Shown here: positions 20,813 to 28,713 of the stretch, piece after piece
Layout: every line of letters begins with the position of its first letter
How positions within the stretch are numbered: position 1 is the first letter of the stretch
Origin: VRUE01 sp963725085
GTDB taxonomy: Bacteria; Actinomycetota; Thermoleophilia; Solirubrobacterales; 70-9
Length of the DNA stretch: 64,000 bases
Reading direction: 5' to 3'
NCBI GenBank assembly: GCA_963725085.1
Contig: CAVRXM010000001.1
Span: 372,001-436,000, forward strand
The notes under the pieces: model-generated
Seen by the model: the letters and a program-made list of their open reading frames with translations, nothing else
Told to the model about the DNA's origin: nothing
Database searches by the model: none
Position numbers and translations under genes: made by a program

Positions 20813-21544
20813 CTAGAGTTCGGCGCAGACCGCGTGAACCTCGAGTTCCCAGTCGACCGGATCCGGGCCTCCGAACGGCCGGGCCTGGGCGAACCAGGCG
20901 GTCGCTTTGCCGCCGCTGTCGAAGACCGGCGCGCTCTGGGTCATCGCGACTTTGGTCGTCGGGGTCGATGACAGGATGCGGGCGCCGCCTGCGATCGCCT
21001 GCTTGCCGGTCGGGCAGGTGGCGGTCGCTTCGTTGGCATTTTCGCTGCCGCTGTTTTTCGCCGATTTGACGGACACATAGCTGACGTTCTTGACCAGCTG
21101 GCCGAGGATCGACGACGAGAGCTTGGCCCCGGTCACGGCTTCGTTGCCGAGCTTGCCGGTCGTCACCGCTTCGGAGTTGACCTTGTTCGTCGTCACCGCG
21201 TTGGTGGCGAGCTTGGCGTCGGTCACCGCGCCGTTCTGCAGTTTCGCGGTGGTGACGACCCCGCCGCCGAGGTCCGTGGCGCGGACCGAGCCGTCGGCGA
21301 TCTGGCTGCTGCCGACCGCCGAGGCCCCGATCTTCGCGGAGGTCACGGCGCCGTTGCCGAGCTTGGCCGAGGTCACGGCCAGGTTCTTGATTTTCGGCGT
21401 CGTCACCGCGCCCTTGGCGATGCTCTTCGTCTTGACCGAATTCTTCGCAGCGGTCGCCGCATAGGTGACCCCGCTGAGCGCCACGAACAACGCCATCGCC
21501 GAGAGCACGTTGGCGACGTTGAGGTGCCTCTTCAGGTTCTTCAC
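20813..21544 (-). CDS. Surface/secreted protein with alternating A-V-T-x-x-K-(L/I) hexa/octapeptide repeats
   Basis: A 243-residue intact protein. Residues 1-32 hold a basic N-terminus and one hydrophobic segment (V-L-S-A-M-A-L-F-V-A-L-S-G-V) ending T-Y-A-A, either a signal peptide or a membrane anchor. Residues 35-150 are a tandem array built on A-V-T-(S/T/D)-A-K-L-G-N-G, which predicts a beta-helical or trimeric stalk fold. The C-terminal domain (about 150-243) has C-P-T-G-K-Q-A-I-A-G-G-A and a final V-C-A-E-L, with two Cys that could pair. Similar repeat-plus-globular-head proteins are frequent in Thermoleophilia; I know no function. A monocistronic unit with its own terminator. Confidence 0.75.
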   Translation of the reverse strand: MKNLKRHLNVANVLSAMALFVALSGVTYAATAAKNSVKTKSIAKGAVTTPKIKNLAVTSAKLGNGAVTSAKIGASAVGSSQIADGSVRATDLGGGVVTTAKLQNGAVTDAKLATNAVTTNKVNSEAVTTGKLGNEAVTGAKLSSSILGQLVKNVSYVSVKSAKNSGSENANEATATCPTGKQAIAGGARILSSTPTTKVAMTQSAPVFDSGGKATAWFAQARPFGGPDPVDWELEVHAVCAEL

Positions 21545-21603
21545 GTCGAAACGCTCCTTCCAGGGCGCTCAGGCCCCGATTTCGTCTTGTCCTCCGACAA
21601 CAC

Positions 21604-21819
21604 TCAGGCGCTGTCGAAGGGTTGCTTTTGCGGCTCGGCGAGCCGGTCGAGAATCCGCTCGAGGTCGGCGACCTCGAGCCCGGAGCCCTCGGCGGCGCGC
21701 ACCTCGACGCGCGTTCCGAAGCCCTTCTCGGCCATCGTCACCTCCACCCCCTCGACCGTGTCGACGAGCTCGGCGAGCTCCGGTTCGGACTTGACCAGCG
21801 TCCTCGAGACTTCAAGCAT
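21604..21819 (-). CDS. Conserved-looking small protein, unknown function
   Basis: A 71-residue protein starting M-L-E-V-S-R-T-L-V at 21819. An in-frame ATG at 21876 would add 19 atypical residues rich in Arg/Ala, so I prefer the internal start. It is acidic, with a predicted alternating strand/helix pattern (E-V-T-M-A-E-K-G-F-G-T-R-V-E-V, then helix V-A-D-L-E-R-I-L-D-R-L-A). No signal peptide or membrane segment is visible. It lies upstream of the repeat-protein gene and downstream of the mutase gene in the same direction, 91 bp after the mutase stop. I do not recognise the family. Confidence 0.5.
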   Translation of the reverse strand: MLEVSRTLVKSEPELAELVDTVEGVEVTMAEKGFGTRVEVRAAEGSGLEVADLERILDRLAEPQKQPFDSA

Positions 21820-21910
21820 GGGACCCGCTTCAACCGTGGCGCCGGCGTTCCTTCTCGCCGAGCGGTGCCTGGGCAAGACCGTTCAGCGCCAGGCGATCCT
21901 GCTCTGAGGG

Positions 21911-23554
21911 CTAGAAGAAGGCGCCGCCGCGGTACTCGCCGAAGACGTCGCGCAGCGCGCCACAGACCTCGCCGAGCGAGGCGCCGGCGGCGAGAGCGGC
22001 GCGGATCGGGTGCATCAGGTTGCCGTCGCCGCGGGCGACATCGCGAAGGCTCTCGAGCTTCTCCTCGACTCCGGCCTGGTCGCGGTTCTCCTTGAACGTC
22101 TTCAGCCGGGCCAGCTGGCGCTCCTCGGACTCGGGGTCGACGCGGAGGATGTCGACGTCGTCGACCTGATCGGTGACGTACTTGTTGACCCCGACGACGA
22201 TGTCCTGGCCGCTCTTGTATCGCTGGTGGTAGGAGAGCGCCGACTCCTCGATCTCGCGCTGCATGAACTCGAGCGCTTCGACCGAGCCGCCGAGCTCTTC
22301 GACCTTGCCCATCAGCTCCTTCGAGCGCAGTTCGATCTCGTCGGTCAGCGACTCGACGAAGTAGGAGCCGGCGAACGGGTCGACGGTGTCGGCCGCGCCG
22401 GACTCGTGGGCGAGGACCTGCTGGGTGCGGAGCGCGATCCGGGCCGAGCGCTCGGTCGGCAGCGCCAGCGCCTCGTCGAAGCCGTTGGTGTGAAGGCTCT
22501 GGGTGCCGCCGCAGACCGCAGCAAAGCCCTGGAGGGCGACGCGGATGATGTTCACCTCGGGCTGCTGGGCCTGGAGGGTGACGCCGCCGGTCTGGGTGTG
22601 GAATCGGATCTTCATCGAGTTCGGGTCCTGGGCCCCGAACCGCTCAGCGACGATCTCCGCCCACATCCGCCGTACCGCGCGGAACTTCGCGACCTCCTGG
22701 AAGACGTTGTTGTGGCCATTGAAGAAGAAGGCGAGGCGCGGGGCGAACTCGTCGATCGCGAGGCCGCGGTCGAGTGCCGCCTCGACGTAGGCGATCGCGT
22801 TCGAGAGGGTGAAGGCGACCTCCTGGACCGCCGAGCAGCCCTTCTCGCGGATGTGGTAGCCGGAGATCGAGATCGTGTTCCATCTCGGCACGCGCTCGTG
22901 GCAGTACTCGAAGATGTCGGTCGTCAGCCGCATCGTCGGCTCGGGCGGGTAGATGTAGTTGCCGCGGGCCATGTACTCCTTGAGGACGTCGTTCTGGACC
23001 GTGCCCCGCAGCTTCTCGGAGGAGACGCCCTGTTCCTCGCCGACCAGCTCGTAGAGAAGCAGGAGGATTGCCGCCGGGGCGTTGATCGTCATCGAGGTCG
23101 AGACCTGGTCGAGCGGGATCTCCTCGAAGCAGATCCGCATGTCCTCGATCGTGTCGATCGGGACCCCGGTGCGCCCGACCTCGCCGTGGCAGAGCGGGTC
23201 GTCGGAGTCGCGGCCGAGCTGGGTCGGCAGGTCAAAAGCCATCGAGAGCCCGGTCGAGCCCTGTGAGATCAGGTATCGATAGCGCTCATTGGTGTCTTCG
23301 GGAGTCGCGAACCCGGCGTACTGGCGCATCGTCCAGAGGCGGTCGCGGTACATCCCCTCGTGGATGCCGCGGGTGAACGGGGGCTCACCGGGCCGGCCGA
23401 GGCGCTCTTCGAGTTCGGGGGCGACGTCGTCCTCGGTGTAGAGGCGCTCGATCTCGATCCCGGAGTCGGTGAAGATGCGCTCGTCGTCGGGGCCGACGAC
23501 CGGCGCGATCGTCCGGACCTCGCCCGCCGCTGCGGAATCGCCGTTTCCTGGCAT
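21911..23554 (-). CDS. Methylmalonyl-CoA mutase catalytic (large) subunit without B12-binding domain
   Basis: A 547-residue intact protein. The N-terminal half has F-T-R-G-I-H-E-G-M-Y-R-D-R-L-W-T-M-R-Q-Y-A-G-F and S-T-G-L-S-M-A-F-D-L-P-T-Q-L-G, the acyl-CoA mutase TIM-barrel signature. T-G-G-V-T-L-Q-A-Q-Q-P, L-H-T-N-G-F-D-E-A-L and D-P-F-A-G-S-Y-F-V-E follow. The Tyr of G-M-Y-R that defines methylmalonyl- rather than isobutyryl-CoA specificity is retained. The C-terminal cobalamin domain (DxHxxG) is absent, so it belongs to the heteromeric type and needs a separate B12-binding subunit, which is not in the window. It acts after propionyl-CoA carboxylase, giving succinyl-CoA. Confidence 0.88.
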   Translation of the reverse strand: MPGNGDSAAAGEVRTIAPVVGPDDERIFTDSGIEIERLYTEDDVAPELEERLGRPGEPPFTRGIHEGMYRDRLWTMRQYAGFATPEDTNERYRYLISQGSTGLSMAFDLPTQLGRDSDDPLCHGEVGRTGVPIDTIEDMRICFEEIPLDQVSTSMTINAPAAILLLLYELVGEEQGVSSEKLRGTVQNDVLKEYMARGNYIYPPEPTMRLTTDIFEYCHERVPRWNTISISGYHIREKGCSAVQEVAFTLSNAIAYVEAALDRGLAIDEFAPRLAFFFNGHNNVFQEVAKFRAVRRMWAEIVAERFGAQDPNSMKIRFHTQTGGVTLQAQQPEVNIIRVALQGFAAVCGGTQSLHTNGFDEALALPTERSARIALRTQQVLAHESGAADTVDPFAGSYFVESLTDEIELRSKELMGKVEELGGSVEALEFMQREIEESALSYHQRYKSGQDIVVGVNKYVTDQVDDVDILRVDPESEERQLARLKTFKENRDQAGVEEKLESLRDVARGDGNLMHPIRAALAAGASLGEVCGALRDVFGEYRGGAFF

Positions 23555-23605
23555 ACCGAGAGGATATTGCGGGAAACGCCCCGGGGCCGATGCGGCGTCT
23601 CGTTC

Positions 23606-24553
23606 TCAGTCGGTGGCGCCGACGAGGCGCTCGAGCCCGGATTGCTCGATCGTCCGACGGAGGCCGTCCGCGAGGGCGACCTCCGGCTCCCAGCCGAGCA
23701 AATCGCGGGCGCGGGTGATGTCGGGACGGCGCTGCTGGGGGTCGTCGGTCGGGAGGGTCTCGAAGACGATCTCCGAGCGCGACTCGGTCACCTCGATCAC
23801 CTTCTTCGCCAGCTCCAGCAGGGTGAACTCGTCCGGGTTGCCGATGTTGACCGGCTGGTGGGCATCGGACTCGGCCAGGGCGACGATGCCGCGGACCAGG
23901 TCGTCGACGTAACAGAAGCTGCGGGTCTGGTCGCCCTCGCCGAACACGGTCAGCGGCTGGTCCTGGAGCGCCTGGCGGAGGAAAGTCGGGATCGCGCGGC
24001 CGTCGCGCGGCCGCATCCGCGGCCCGTAGGTGTTGAAGATCCGGACGATCGAGGTGTCGACGCCCTGCTGGCGGTGGTAGGCCATCGTCAGCGCCTCGGC
24101 GTAGCGCTTGGCCTCGTCGTAGACCCCGCGCGGGCCGATCGGGTTGACGTGGCCCCAGTAGTCCTCGGTCTGCGGGTGGACCTGGGGGTCGCCGTAGACC
24201 TCGCTGGTCGACGCCAGCAGGAACCGGGCCCGCTTCCACTTCGCGACGCCGAGCATGTGGTGGGTCCCGTGCGAGCCGACCTTCAGCGTGTGCAGTGGCA
24301 GCCGCAGATAGTCGATCGGGCTCGCCGGCGAGGCGAGGTGGTAGACGAAGTCGATCGGCTCCGGGATCTCGACCTTCTCGATGATGTCGATGTGGCGGAA
24401 CTCGAACTCCGGGTCGCGGATGTGCTCGATGTTCCGCAGCGACCCGGTCTCGAGGTTGTCGATGCAGATCACGCGGTGCCCCTGCCCGAGCAGGTGCTCG
24501 CAGAGGTGTGAGCCGAGGAAACCGGCCCCGCCGGTGACGACGCAGGAGCTCAT
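23606..24553 (-). CDS. UDP-glucuronate decarboxylase-like NAD-dependent epimerase (extended SDR)
   Basis: A 315-residue intact extended SDR. The motif T-G-G-A-G-F-L-G-S-H-L is at residues 7-17. Y-H-L-A-S-P-A-S-P-I-D-Y (the A-S-P-A-S-P block is typical of UDP-xylose synthases) is near residue 70, and S-T-S-E-V-Y-G-D-P and the catalytic Y-D-E-A-K are near residues 117-148. R-S-F-C-Y-V-D-D-L and the C-terminal R-R-P-D-I contact the nucleotide sugar. These fit decarboxylation of UDP-glucuronate to UDP-xylose, though related dTDP-glucose dehydratases share most of them. It is divergent from the sigma-factor gene with a 210-bp spacer. Confidence 0.82.
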   Translation of the reverse strand: MSSCVVTGGAGFLGSHLCEHLLGQGHRVICIDNLETGSLRNIEHIRDPEFEFRHIDIIEKVEIPEPIDFVYHLASPASPIDYLRLPLHTLKVGSHGTHHMLGVAKWKRARFLLASTSEVYGDPQVHPQTEDYWGHVNPIGPRGVYDEAKRYAEALTMAYHRQQGVDTSIVRIFNTYGPRMRPRDGRAIPTFLRQALQDQPLTVFGEGDQTRSFCYVDDLVRGIVALAESDAHQPVNIGNPDEFTLLELAKKVIEVTESRSEIVFETLPTDDPQQRRPDITRARDLLGWEPEVALADGLRRTIEQSGLERLVGATD

Positions 24554-24654
24554 CGCATGTCCTCGAGCTTCATCGTCGGCCCGATGCTACAGGGCGTCGA
24601 GCGGCGCAGCTGCTCCGATCATTTGCTGCAATTTCCGCTCTTTTCTTGTCAATT

Positions 24655-24690
24655 CGCGCGATTTGGGGGGAGAAACCCGTCTCTCGCGCG
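24655..24690. promoter_or_regulatory. Inverted repeat in the divergent UXS / sigma-factor intergenic region
   Basis: CGCGCGA (24655-24661) and TCGCGCG (24684-24690) flank TTTGGGGGGAGAAACCCGTCTC. It is the only notable structure in the 210-bp divergent spacer and lies about 75 bp upstream of the sigma-factor start. It could be an operator or a leader hairpin. No clear promoter hexamers are visible. Confidence 0.3.
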
Positions 24691-24763
24691 GTTGCACCTG
24701 GGTCGTCCAACTCGAAGCCGTCCCGGTGCACCGGGGGGTGTGCAGCGGGAGGTGCGTGTCTCA

Positions 24764-26051
24764 GATGGAGCAGGAGTCGATCGCGATCGAGGCGCCCGGC
24801 GCCGACCTCGCGGCGCGAAAGCGCGCCGCCGTCGAGCTGATCGCGCAGCACGGCAGCGCCCTGCGCCGCAGCGCCCGCCGCTACTCACTCAATGCAGAGG
24901 ACGCCGAGGACGCTTACCAGCGCTCGCTCGAGATCCTGCTGACCAAAGCCCCCAACATCCGGATCAACGACCTCGTCCGCTGGACCCACACCGTGATCAA
25001 ACACGAGGCGCTGGCCGTCCGGCGCAAGCGGGAGCGAATGCTGGGAGGGGTGCCACAGTCGGCCGAGGACCCCGCCCGCGAGGACTGGGTCGCGCTGATC
25101 CCGGCAACCACCGATGGGCCCGACCTCCAGGCCGAGCGCGGCGAGCGGATCGCCCGAAGCCGCGAGGCCTTGCAGACGCTGAAGCCCGCCGAGCTGAGGG
25201 CGCTCACCCTCCTCGCCGAGGGCTATTCCTATGCGGAGATCGGCGAGATCACGGGCTGGACGAGGACGAAGATCAATCGCTGCCTGGCGGAGGGTCGGGA
25301 GCGATTCCGGAAGCTCTTCGCCCGCAGCGAGGACGGCAGCCGGTGCGTCGAGCTACGGCCGCTGCTATCCGCCTTCTGCGACGGCGAGGCCGATGCCGGC
25401 GACGTCGAGCAGGTGCGCGAGCACCTTCGCGCCTGCGGCGGATGCCGGGCGACGATGCGCGCCTACCGCGCGACCCCCGGCGCAGCCGCCGCGTTGGCGC
25501 CGGTACTGCCCGCACGCGGCCTGTTGGAGCGACTCCAGGATCTCGGCGCCGCGGCCCAGTCGCGCCTCCCGTTCGGCGGTGGGGCGGGCCGCGACTCGGC
25601 GATCTCACAGGTGGCCGCGGCAGGTGGCACCCGCGGGGCGGGAATGGCCGCCCTGGCGAAACTGCTGACGATCTGCGCCGGAGCCGCCGGCGGCGCGGCC
25701 GCCTGCGTCGCCGTCGGGGTCGCGCCGGCGCCGCTGATCCCCTCGCACGAGACGATGGCGCCGAAGGTCGAGCACGTCTCGCGGGCGGCATTCGAGGAGG
25801 CCGCGACGGAAACGGTCGAATCCGAGCCCGCCCGCCCCCAGCCCGAACCCGCCCCTCAGCCGGCGCCATCCCCTGACCCCGCCGCGAGCGCGCCGGATCC
25901 GCAGCCCGAACCGGCTCCGCCGCCGCCCGCCCCCGAAATCTCGGCCGGCGCCGTCGAATACACGGCGCCACCGCCTTCGCCCCCTGCCTCGAGCGCGACC
26001 CAGGAATCGGCCCCGAGCAGCGGCAGCGCCGCCGGGGAGTTCGGGCCATGA
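24764..26051 (+). CDS. ECF-type sigma factor fused to a zinc-finger anti-sigma-like domain, membrane segment and Pro/Ala/Glu-rich tail
   Basis: A 428-residue intact protein. ATG 24764 has GGGAGGTG about 9 nt upstream. Residues 30-100 match sigma region 2 (A-R-R-Y-S-L-N-A-E-D-A-E-D-A-Y-Q-R-S-L-E). Residues 145-185 match region 4 (L-K-P-A-E-L-R-A-L-T-L-L-A-E-G-Y-S-Y-A-E-I-G-E-I). Near residues 220-230, H-L-R-A-C-G-G-C (HxxxCxxC) is the zinc motif of ZAS anti-sigma factors. A hydrophobic stretch at about 290-330 could span the membrane, and the last 100 residues are low-complexity P-x-P-E-P-A. Sigma factor and tethering/anti-sigma module are thus in one chain. Its stop overlaps the next ATG. Confidence 0.8.
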
Positions 26052-28108
26052 GCGGGCGCGTCCTGCTCTTTGCGACGCTGGCGGTTGTCGCCCTCCTCGG
26101 GCCCGGCGCGGCGAACGATGCTTGGGCGCGCCCGCCGGCGCCGCTGGGCCTCGAGGTCGTGGGCGGCGAGGAAGCCTGGCGGCCCTCGAATCGGTTCTAC
26201 CTGATCTGGCAGTTGCCCGGCACAGGGTTCGGCCTCCCGGTGATCGGCACCGACGTCGTCGTTCGCGACGGCTCCGGCGCGGTGATCGCCCAACAGCACT
26301 TCGGCGGGCCGGTCGAGCACACCGACGTCGAAATACACGGAGCGCCGGGCGAGTACACGGCCGAGGTCTGGCTCGATGACGCGCTCGGCGCCGGCCCCCC
26401 GGCCGAGGCGTCACTCAGGTACGACGACTCGCGACCCGGCACCGCCAGGGCCGAGCAGCCCGACGGCTGGCTCGGCCGTGCCGATTTCCCCCACCCGATC
26501 CGGATCGAGCACCCCGAGGGCACCCAGCCTCCCTCGGGGATACGGGGCTACGCGGTCTCGATCGACCGCTCTCCCGATGGCCGCCCCTGCGAGGGCCCGA
26601 GCCAGTGCACCGAGAGCGAGACCGACCTGCGCGGCGGGATCGGCGACGACTCGCTGTCGATCCCGGAACTTCCGGAGGGGGACAGCCACGTCCACGTGGT
26701 CGCGGTGTCGGGATCGGGGATGCGGTCGGCGGCGGCCGGCGACACGGTCCTCCGGGTCGACAGGACCGACCCCGTCACGCATCTCGGCGGGGTCCCGGCC
26801 GGATGGACGAACCGGGCGGTCACCGTTGCCGTCACCGCGACCGACTCCGGGTCCGGGATGGCGGAAGGCGGCGCGTTCACCGCGGTCCAGATCGACGACG
26901 GCCGACCGAGCGTCGCCGCCGGCGATCTCGTGACCGCGACCGTGATCGACGACGGCGTCCATCGCATCGCGCACTACGCTCGCGATGCCGCCGGCAACGT
27001 CAACGACGGTGCCACCCGCAACGGGATCCGCAACCTCGCTCCGGCGGTCACGACGTTCGGAATCGACAGGGGTTCACCGAGGGTTGCGTTCCTCAATTCC
27101 CAGGACCCGGCCGACCCCGAGCTGATCCGCGCAAGGGTGACCGACACCCTCGCCGGCCCAAGCGCGGCGCGGGGGTCGATCGGCGTCCGGGCGGCGGGGT
27201 CCGGCGACGGATTCCAGGCGCTCCCGACCGAAATCGTCCCGGGTGGATTGCGGGGACGATGGGACTCCGAGGCCTATCCGCCGGGCCGATACGAGTTTCG
27301 CGCCGTCGGCTTTGACGCCGCGGGCAATCCGAGCCTCGCCGAGAGTCGCCTCGACGGCACCCCGATGATCCTTGCCAACCCCCTGAAGACGCCGACCGCG
27401 CTCAGCGTCGGCTTTGGCGGCGAGACCCTCGTCTGGCAGCACTGCACCCGCCGGCAGGGCGATCGCCGCTGCCGGCGCGAACAGATCTCCGGATTCGGGA
27501 GCCGGCCTCAAAGCCGGGTGGTGCCGTATGGGCGGGGAGCCCTGATCAGCGGCCTGCTCAGGTCCGCGGCGGGGGCGCCGGTGGTGGGCGCCCCGGTGAG
27601 GATCGTCGAGCGCCTCGGGCGCGGAGCGGAAAGCACCGCACGGATCGAGACGGTCGGGACCGGCGCCGACGGCCGGTTCTCGCTGCGCCTGCCTCCGGGC
27701 CCGAGCCGGGAGATCTCCGCCAGCTTCGAGGGCACGCGCACCCTGACCCGCTCCGCCGGCGCTCCGCTGCGGCTGGGGGTGCGCACCAGGGTCAGGCTGC
27801 GGGTCTCATCCACCACGGCAAGAGTCGGAGGACCGCCGGTCGTCTTCAGCGGCCGGGTGATCGCCGCCGAGGGCGCGATCCCGGCGCAGGGAAAGGCCCT
27901 GGCGCTCCAGTTCCGCCTGCCAGGCGTCCCCTGGACGGAGTTCCGGACGGTCAGGACCGATCGGCTCGGGCGGTTTCGCTACGCCTACTCGTTCAGCGAC
28001 GACGACAGCCGCGGCGCACGGTTCCAGTTCCGCGCCCATGCCCCCGCACAGAGCGACTGGCCCTACGAGCCGGGGAGCTCGGGGCCAGTCGCGGTGCTGG
28101 GGATCTGA
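26048..28108 (+). CDS. Large secreted protein with Ig-like/carboxypeptidase-regulatory-like domains
   Basis: A 686-residue intact protein; its ATG overlaps the sigma-factor stop (ATGA), so the two are translationally coupled. Residues 1-27 are a signal peptide (L-L-F-A-T-L-A-V-V-A-L-L, cleavage near A-W-A). Several beta-sandwich-like units follow: T-N-R-A-V-T-V-A-V-T-A-T-D-S-G-S-G-M and H-Y-A-R-D-A-A-G-N-V are bacterial Ig-like patterns, and G-A-L-I-S-G-L-L-R-S-A-A-G-A-P-V-V-G-A-P-V with A-D-G-R-F-S-L-R-L-P resembles carboxypeptidase-regulatory-like repeats. No enzymatic motif is seen. Coupling suggests it is the sigma fusion's target or sensor partner; that is an inference. Confidence 0.75.
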   Translation: MSGRVLLFATLAVVALLGPGAANDAWARPPAPLGLEVVGGEEAWRPSNRFYLIWQLPGTGFGLPVIGTDVVVRDGSGAVIAQQHFGGPVEHTDVEIHGAPGEYTAEVWLDDALGAGPPAEASLRYDDSRPGTARAEQPDGWLGRADFPHPIRIEHPEGTQPPSGIRGYAVSIDRSPDGRPCEGPSQCTESETDLRGGIGDDSLSIPELPEGDSHVHVVAVSGSGMRSAAAGDTVLRVDRTDPVTHLGGVPAGWTNRAVTVAVTATDSGSGMAEGGAFTAVQIDDGRPSVAAGDLVTATVIDDGVHRIAHYARDAAGNVNDGATRNGIRNLAPAVTTFGIDRGSPRVAFLNSQDPADPELIRARVTDTLAGPSAARGSIGVRAAGSGDGFQALPTEIVPGGLRGRWDSEAYPPGRYEFRAVGFDAAGNPSLAESRLDGTPMILANPLKTPTALSVGFGGETLVWQHCTRRQGDRRCRREQISGFGSRPQSRVVPYGRGALISGLLRSAAGAPVVGAPVRIVERLGRGAESTARIETVGTGADGRFSLRLPPGPSREISASFEGTRTLTRSAGAPLRLGVRTRVRLRVSSTTARVGGPPVVFSGRVIAAEGAIPAQGKALALQFRLPGVPWTEFRTVRTDRLGRFRYAYSFSDDDSRGARFQFRAHAPAQSDWPYEPGSSGPVAVLGI

Positions 28109-28117
28109 GGACGGGGA

Positions 28118-28606
28118 CTACCGCAGCGCGGAGAGCTGCTCGCCGACCTGGTCGACGAGGTCCTGCGCGCGGGTGCCCTGCTCGTCGAGCGTCTTGCGGA
28201 CGCGCTGCTCGACCTCTTTGCGGTTCCGTTTCAGAGTCGTCTCGACGGTGCGGCGGCGCTTGCGGGCCTCGCGCTCGACCCGGTTGCGGGTCTTGCGGGC
28301 TTCGGTCGCCGCTTTGCGGCGGGCGGTGTGGCCGCGGCGCTCGGTGCGTTTGACCGACCGGCGGAGGCTGGTCCGGTAGGACTTCAGCTGCCTCTCGGCG
28401 GTGTCGCGGCCGGTGAACGGCTCGACCAGGTCGGCGACGCGGTCTGAGACCTCGAGGACGACGCCGACAGGGAGGTCGACGGCGGCTTCGGCGGCGTTCC
28501 TCGCGCGCTCGGCCGCTGACGCTTCGACGTGGACGGCGCCGTTGGCCTCGGGCCTGGTCTTCGTCGTCGTCGATTTGGCTTTGGTGCTCTTGCTCTGGGT
28601 GGGCAT
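28118..28606 (-). CDS. Basic Lys/Arg-rich coiled-coil-like protein, probable SOS-regulated
   Basis: A 162-residue protein starting M-P-T-Q-S-K-S-T-K-A-K at 28606. The first 20 residues are Lys/Thr/Ser-rich. Residues about 30-75 form an acidic amphipathic region (A-A-E-A-A-V-D-L-P-V-G-V-V-L-E-V-S-D-R-V). Residues 75-140 are extremely basic (S-V-K-R-T-E-R-R-G-H-T-A-R-R-K-A-A). The pattern is reminiscent of phasin-like or histone-like nucleoid proteins, but I cannot assign a family. Two LexA-type boxes lie 56-86 bp upstream of the start, so expression is probably induced by DNA damage. It is convergent to the Ig-like gene with a 9-bp gap. Confidence 0.65.
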   Translation of the reverse strand: MPTQSKSTKAKSTTTKTRPEANGAVHVEASAAERARNAAEAAVDLPVGVVLEVSDRVADLVEPFTGRDTAERQLKSYRTSLRRSVKRTERRGHTARRKAATEARKTRNRVEREARKRRRTVETTLKRNRKEVEQRVRKTLDEQGTRAQDLVDQVGEQLSALR

Positions 28607-28661
28607 GAAGATCGAACCTTTCGGGAGTAGGGATTCTGGGGCAGGGAGTCCGCGAGTGTAG

Positions 28662-28675
28662 CGAACATCTGTTCG
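28662..28675. promoter_or_regulatory. LexA (SOS) box 1, CGAAC-N4-GTTCG
   Basis: CGAACATCTGTTCG is a perfect match to the Gram-positive/actinobacterial LexA operator consensus CGAAC-N4-GTTCG. It overlaps the region just upstream of a TACACT-like -10 (minus strand, 28656-28661) for the basic-protein gene. Confidence 0.75.
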
Positions 28676-28678
28676 TAG

Positions 28679-28692
28679 CGAACACACGTTTG
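28679..28692. promoter_or_regulatory. LexA (SOS) box 2, CGAAC-N4-GTTTG
   Basis: CGAACACACGTTTG lies 3 bp beyond box 1 (centre-to-centre 17 bp), with one mismatch to the consensus half-site. Two boxes in tandem suggest cooperative LexA repression. Confidence 0.65.
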
Positions 28693-28713
28693 TAAACGAG
28701 TTCGCGTGCCGGG

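Noticed and set aside
20813..21544. CRISPR array or DNA tandem repeat
   Set aside because: The repeats are protein-level, of varying DNA sequence, in an intact signal-peptide-bearing ORF.
24557..25876. A second-frame 439-codon ORF inside the sigma-factor gene
   Set aside because: Out-of-frame shadow with Arg/Ala/Gly-rich text; the true frame has sigma-2/sigma-4 and zinc motifs and a good ribosome site.
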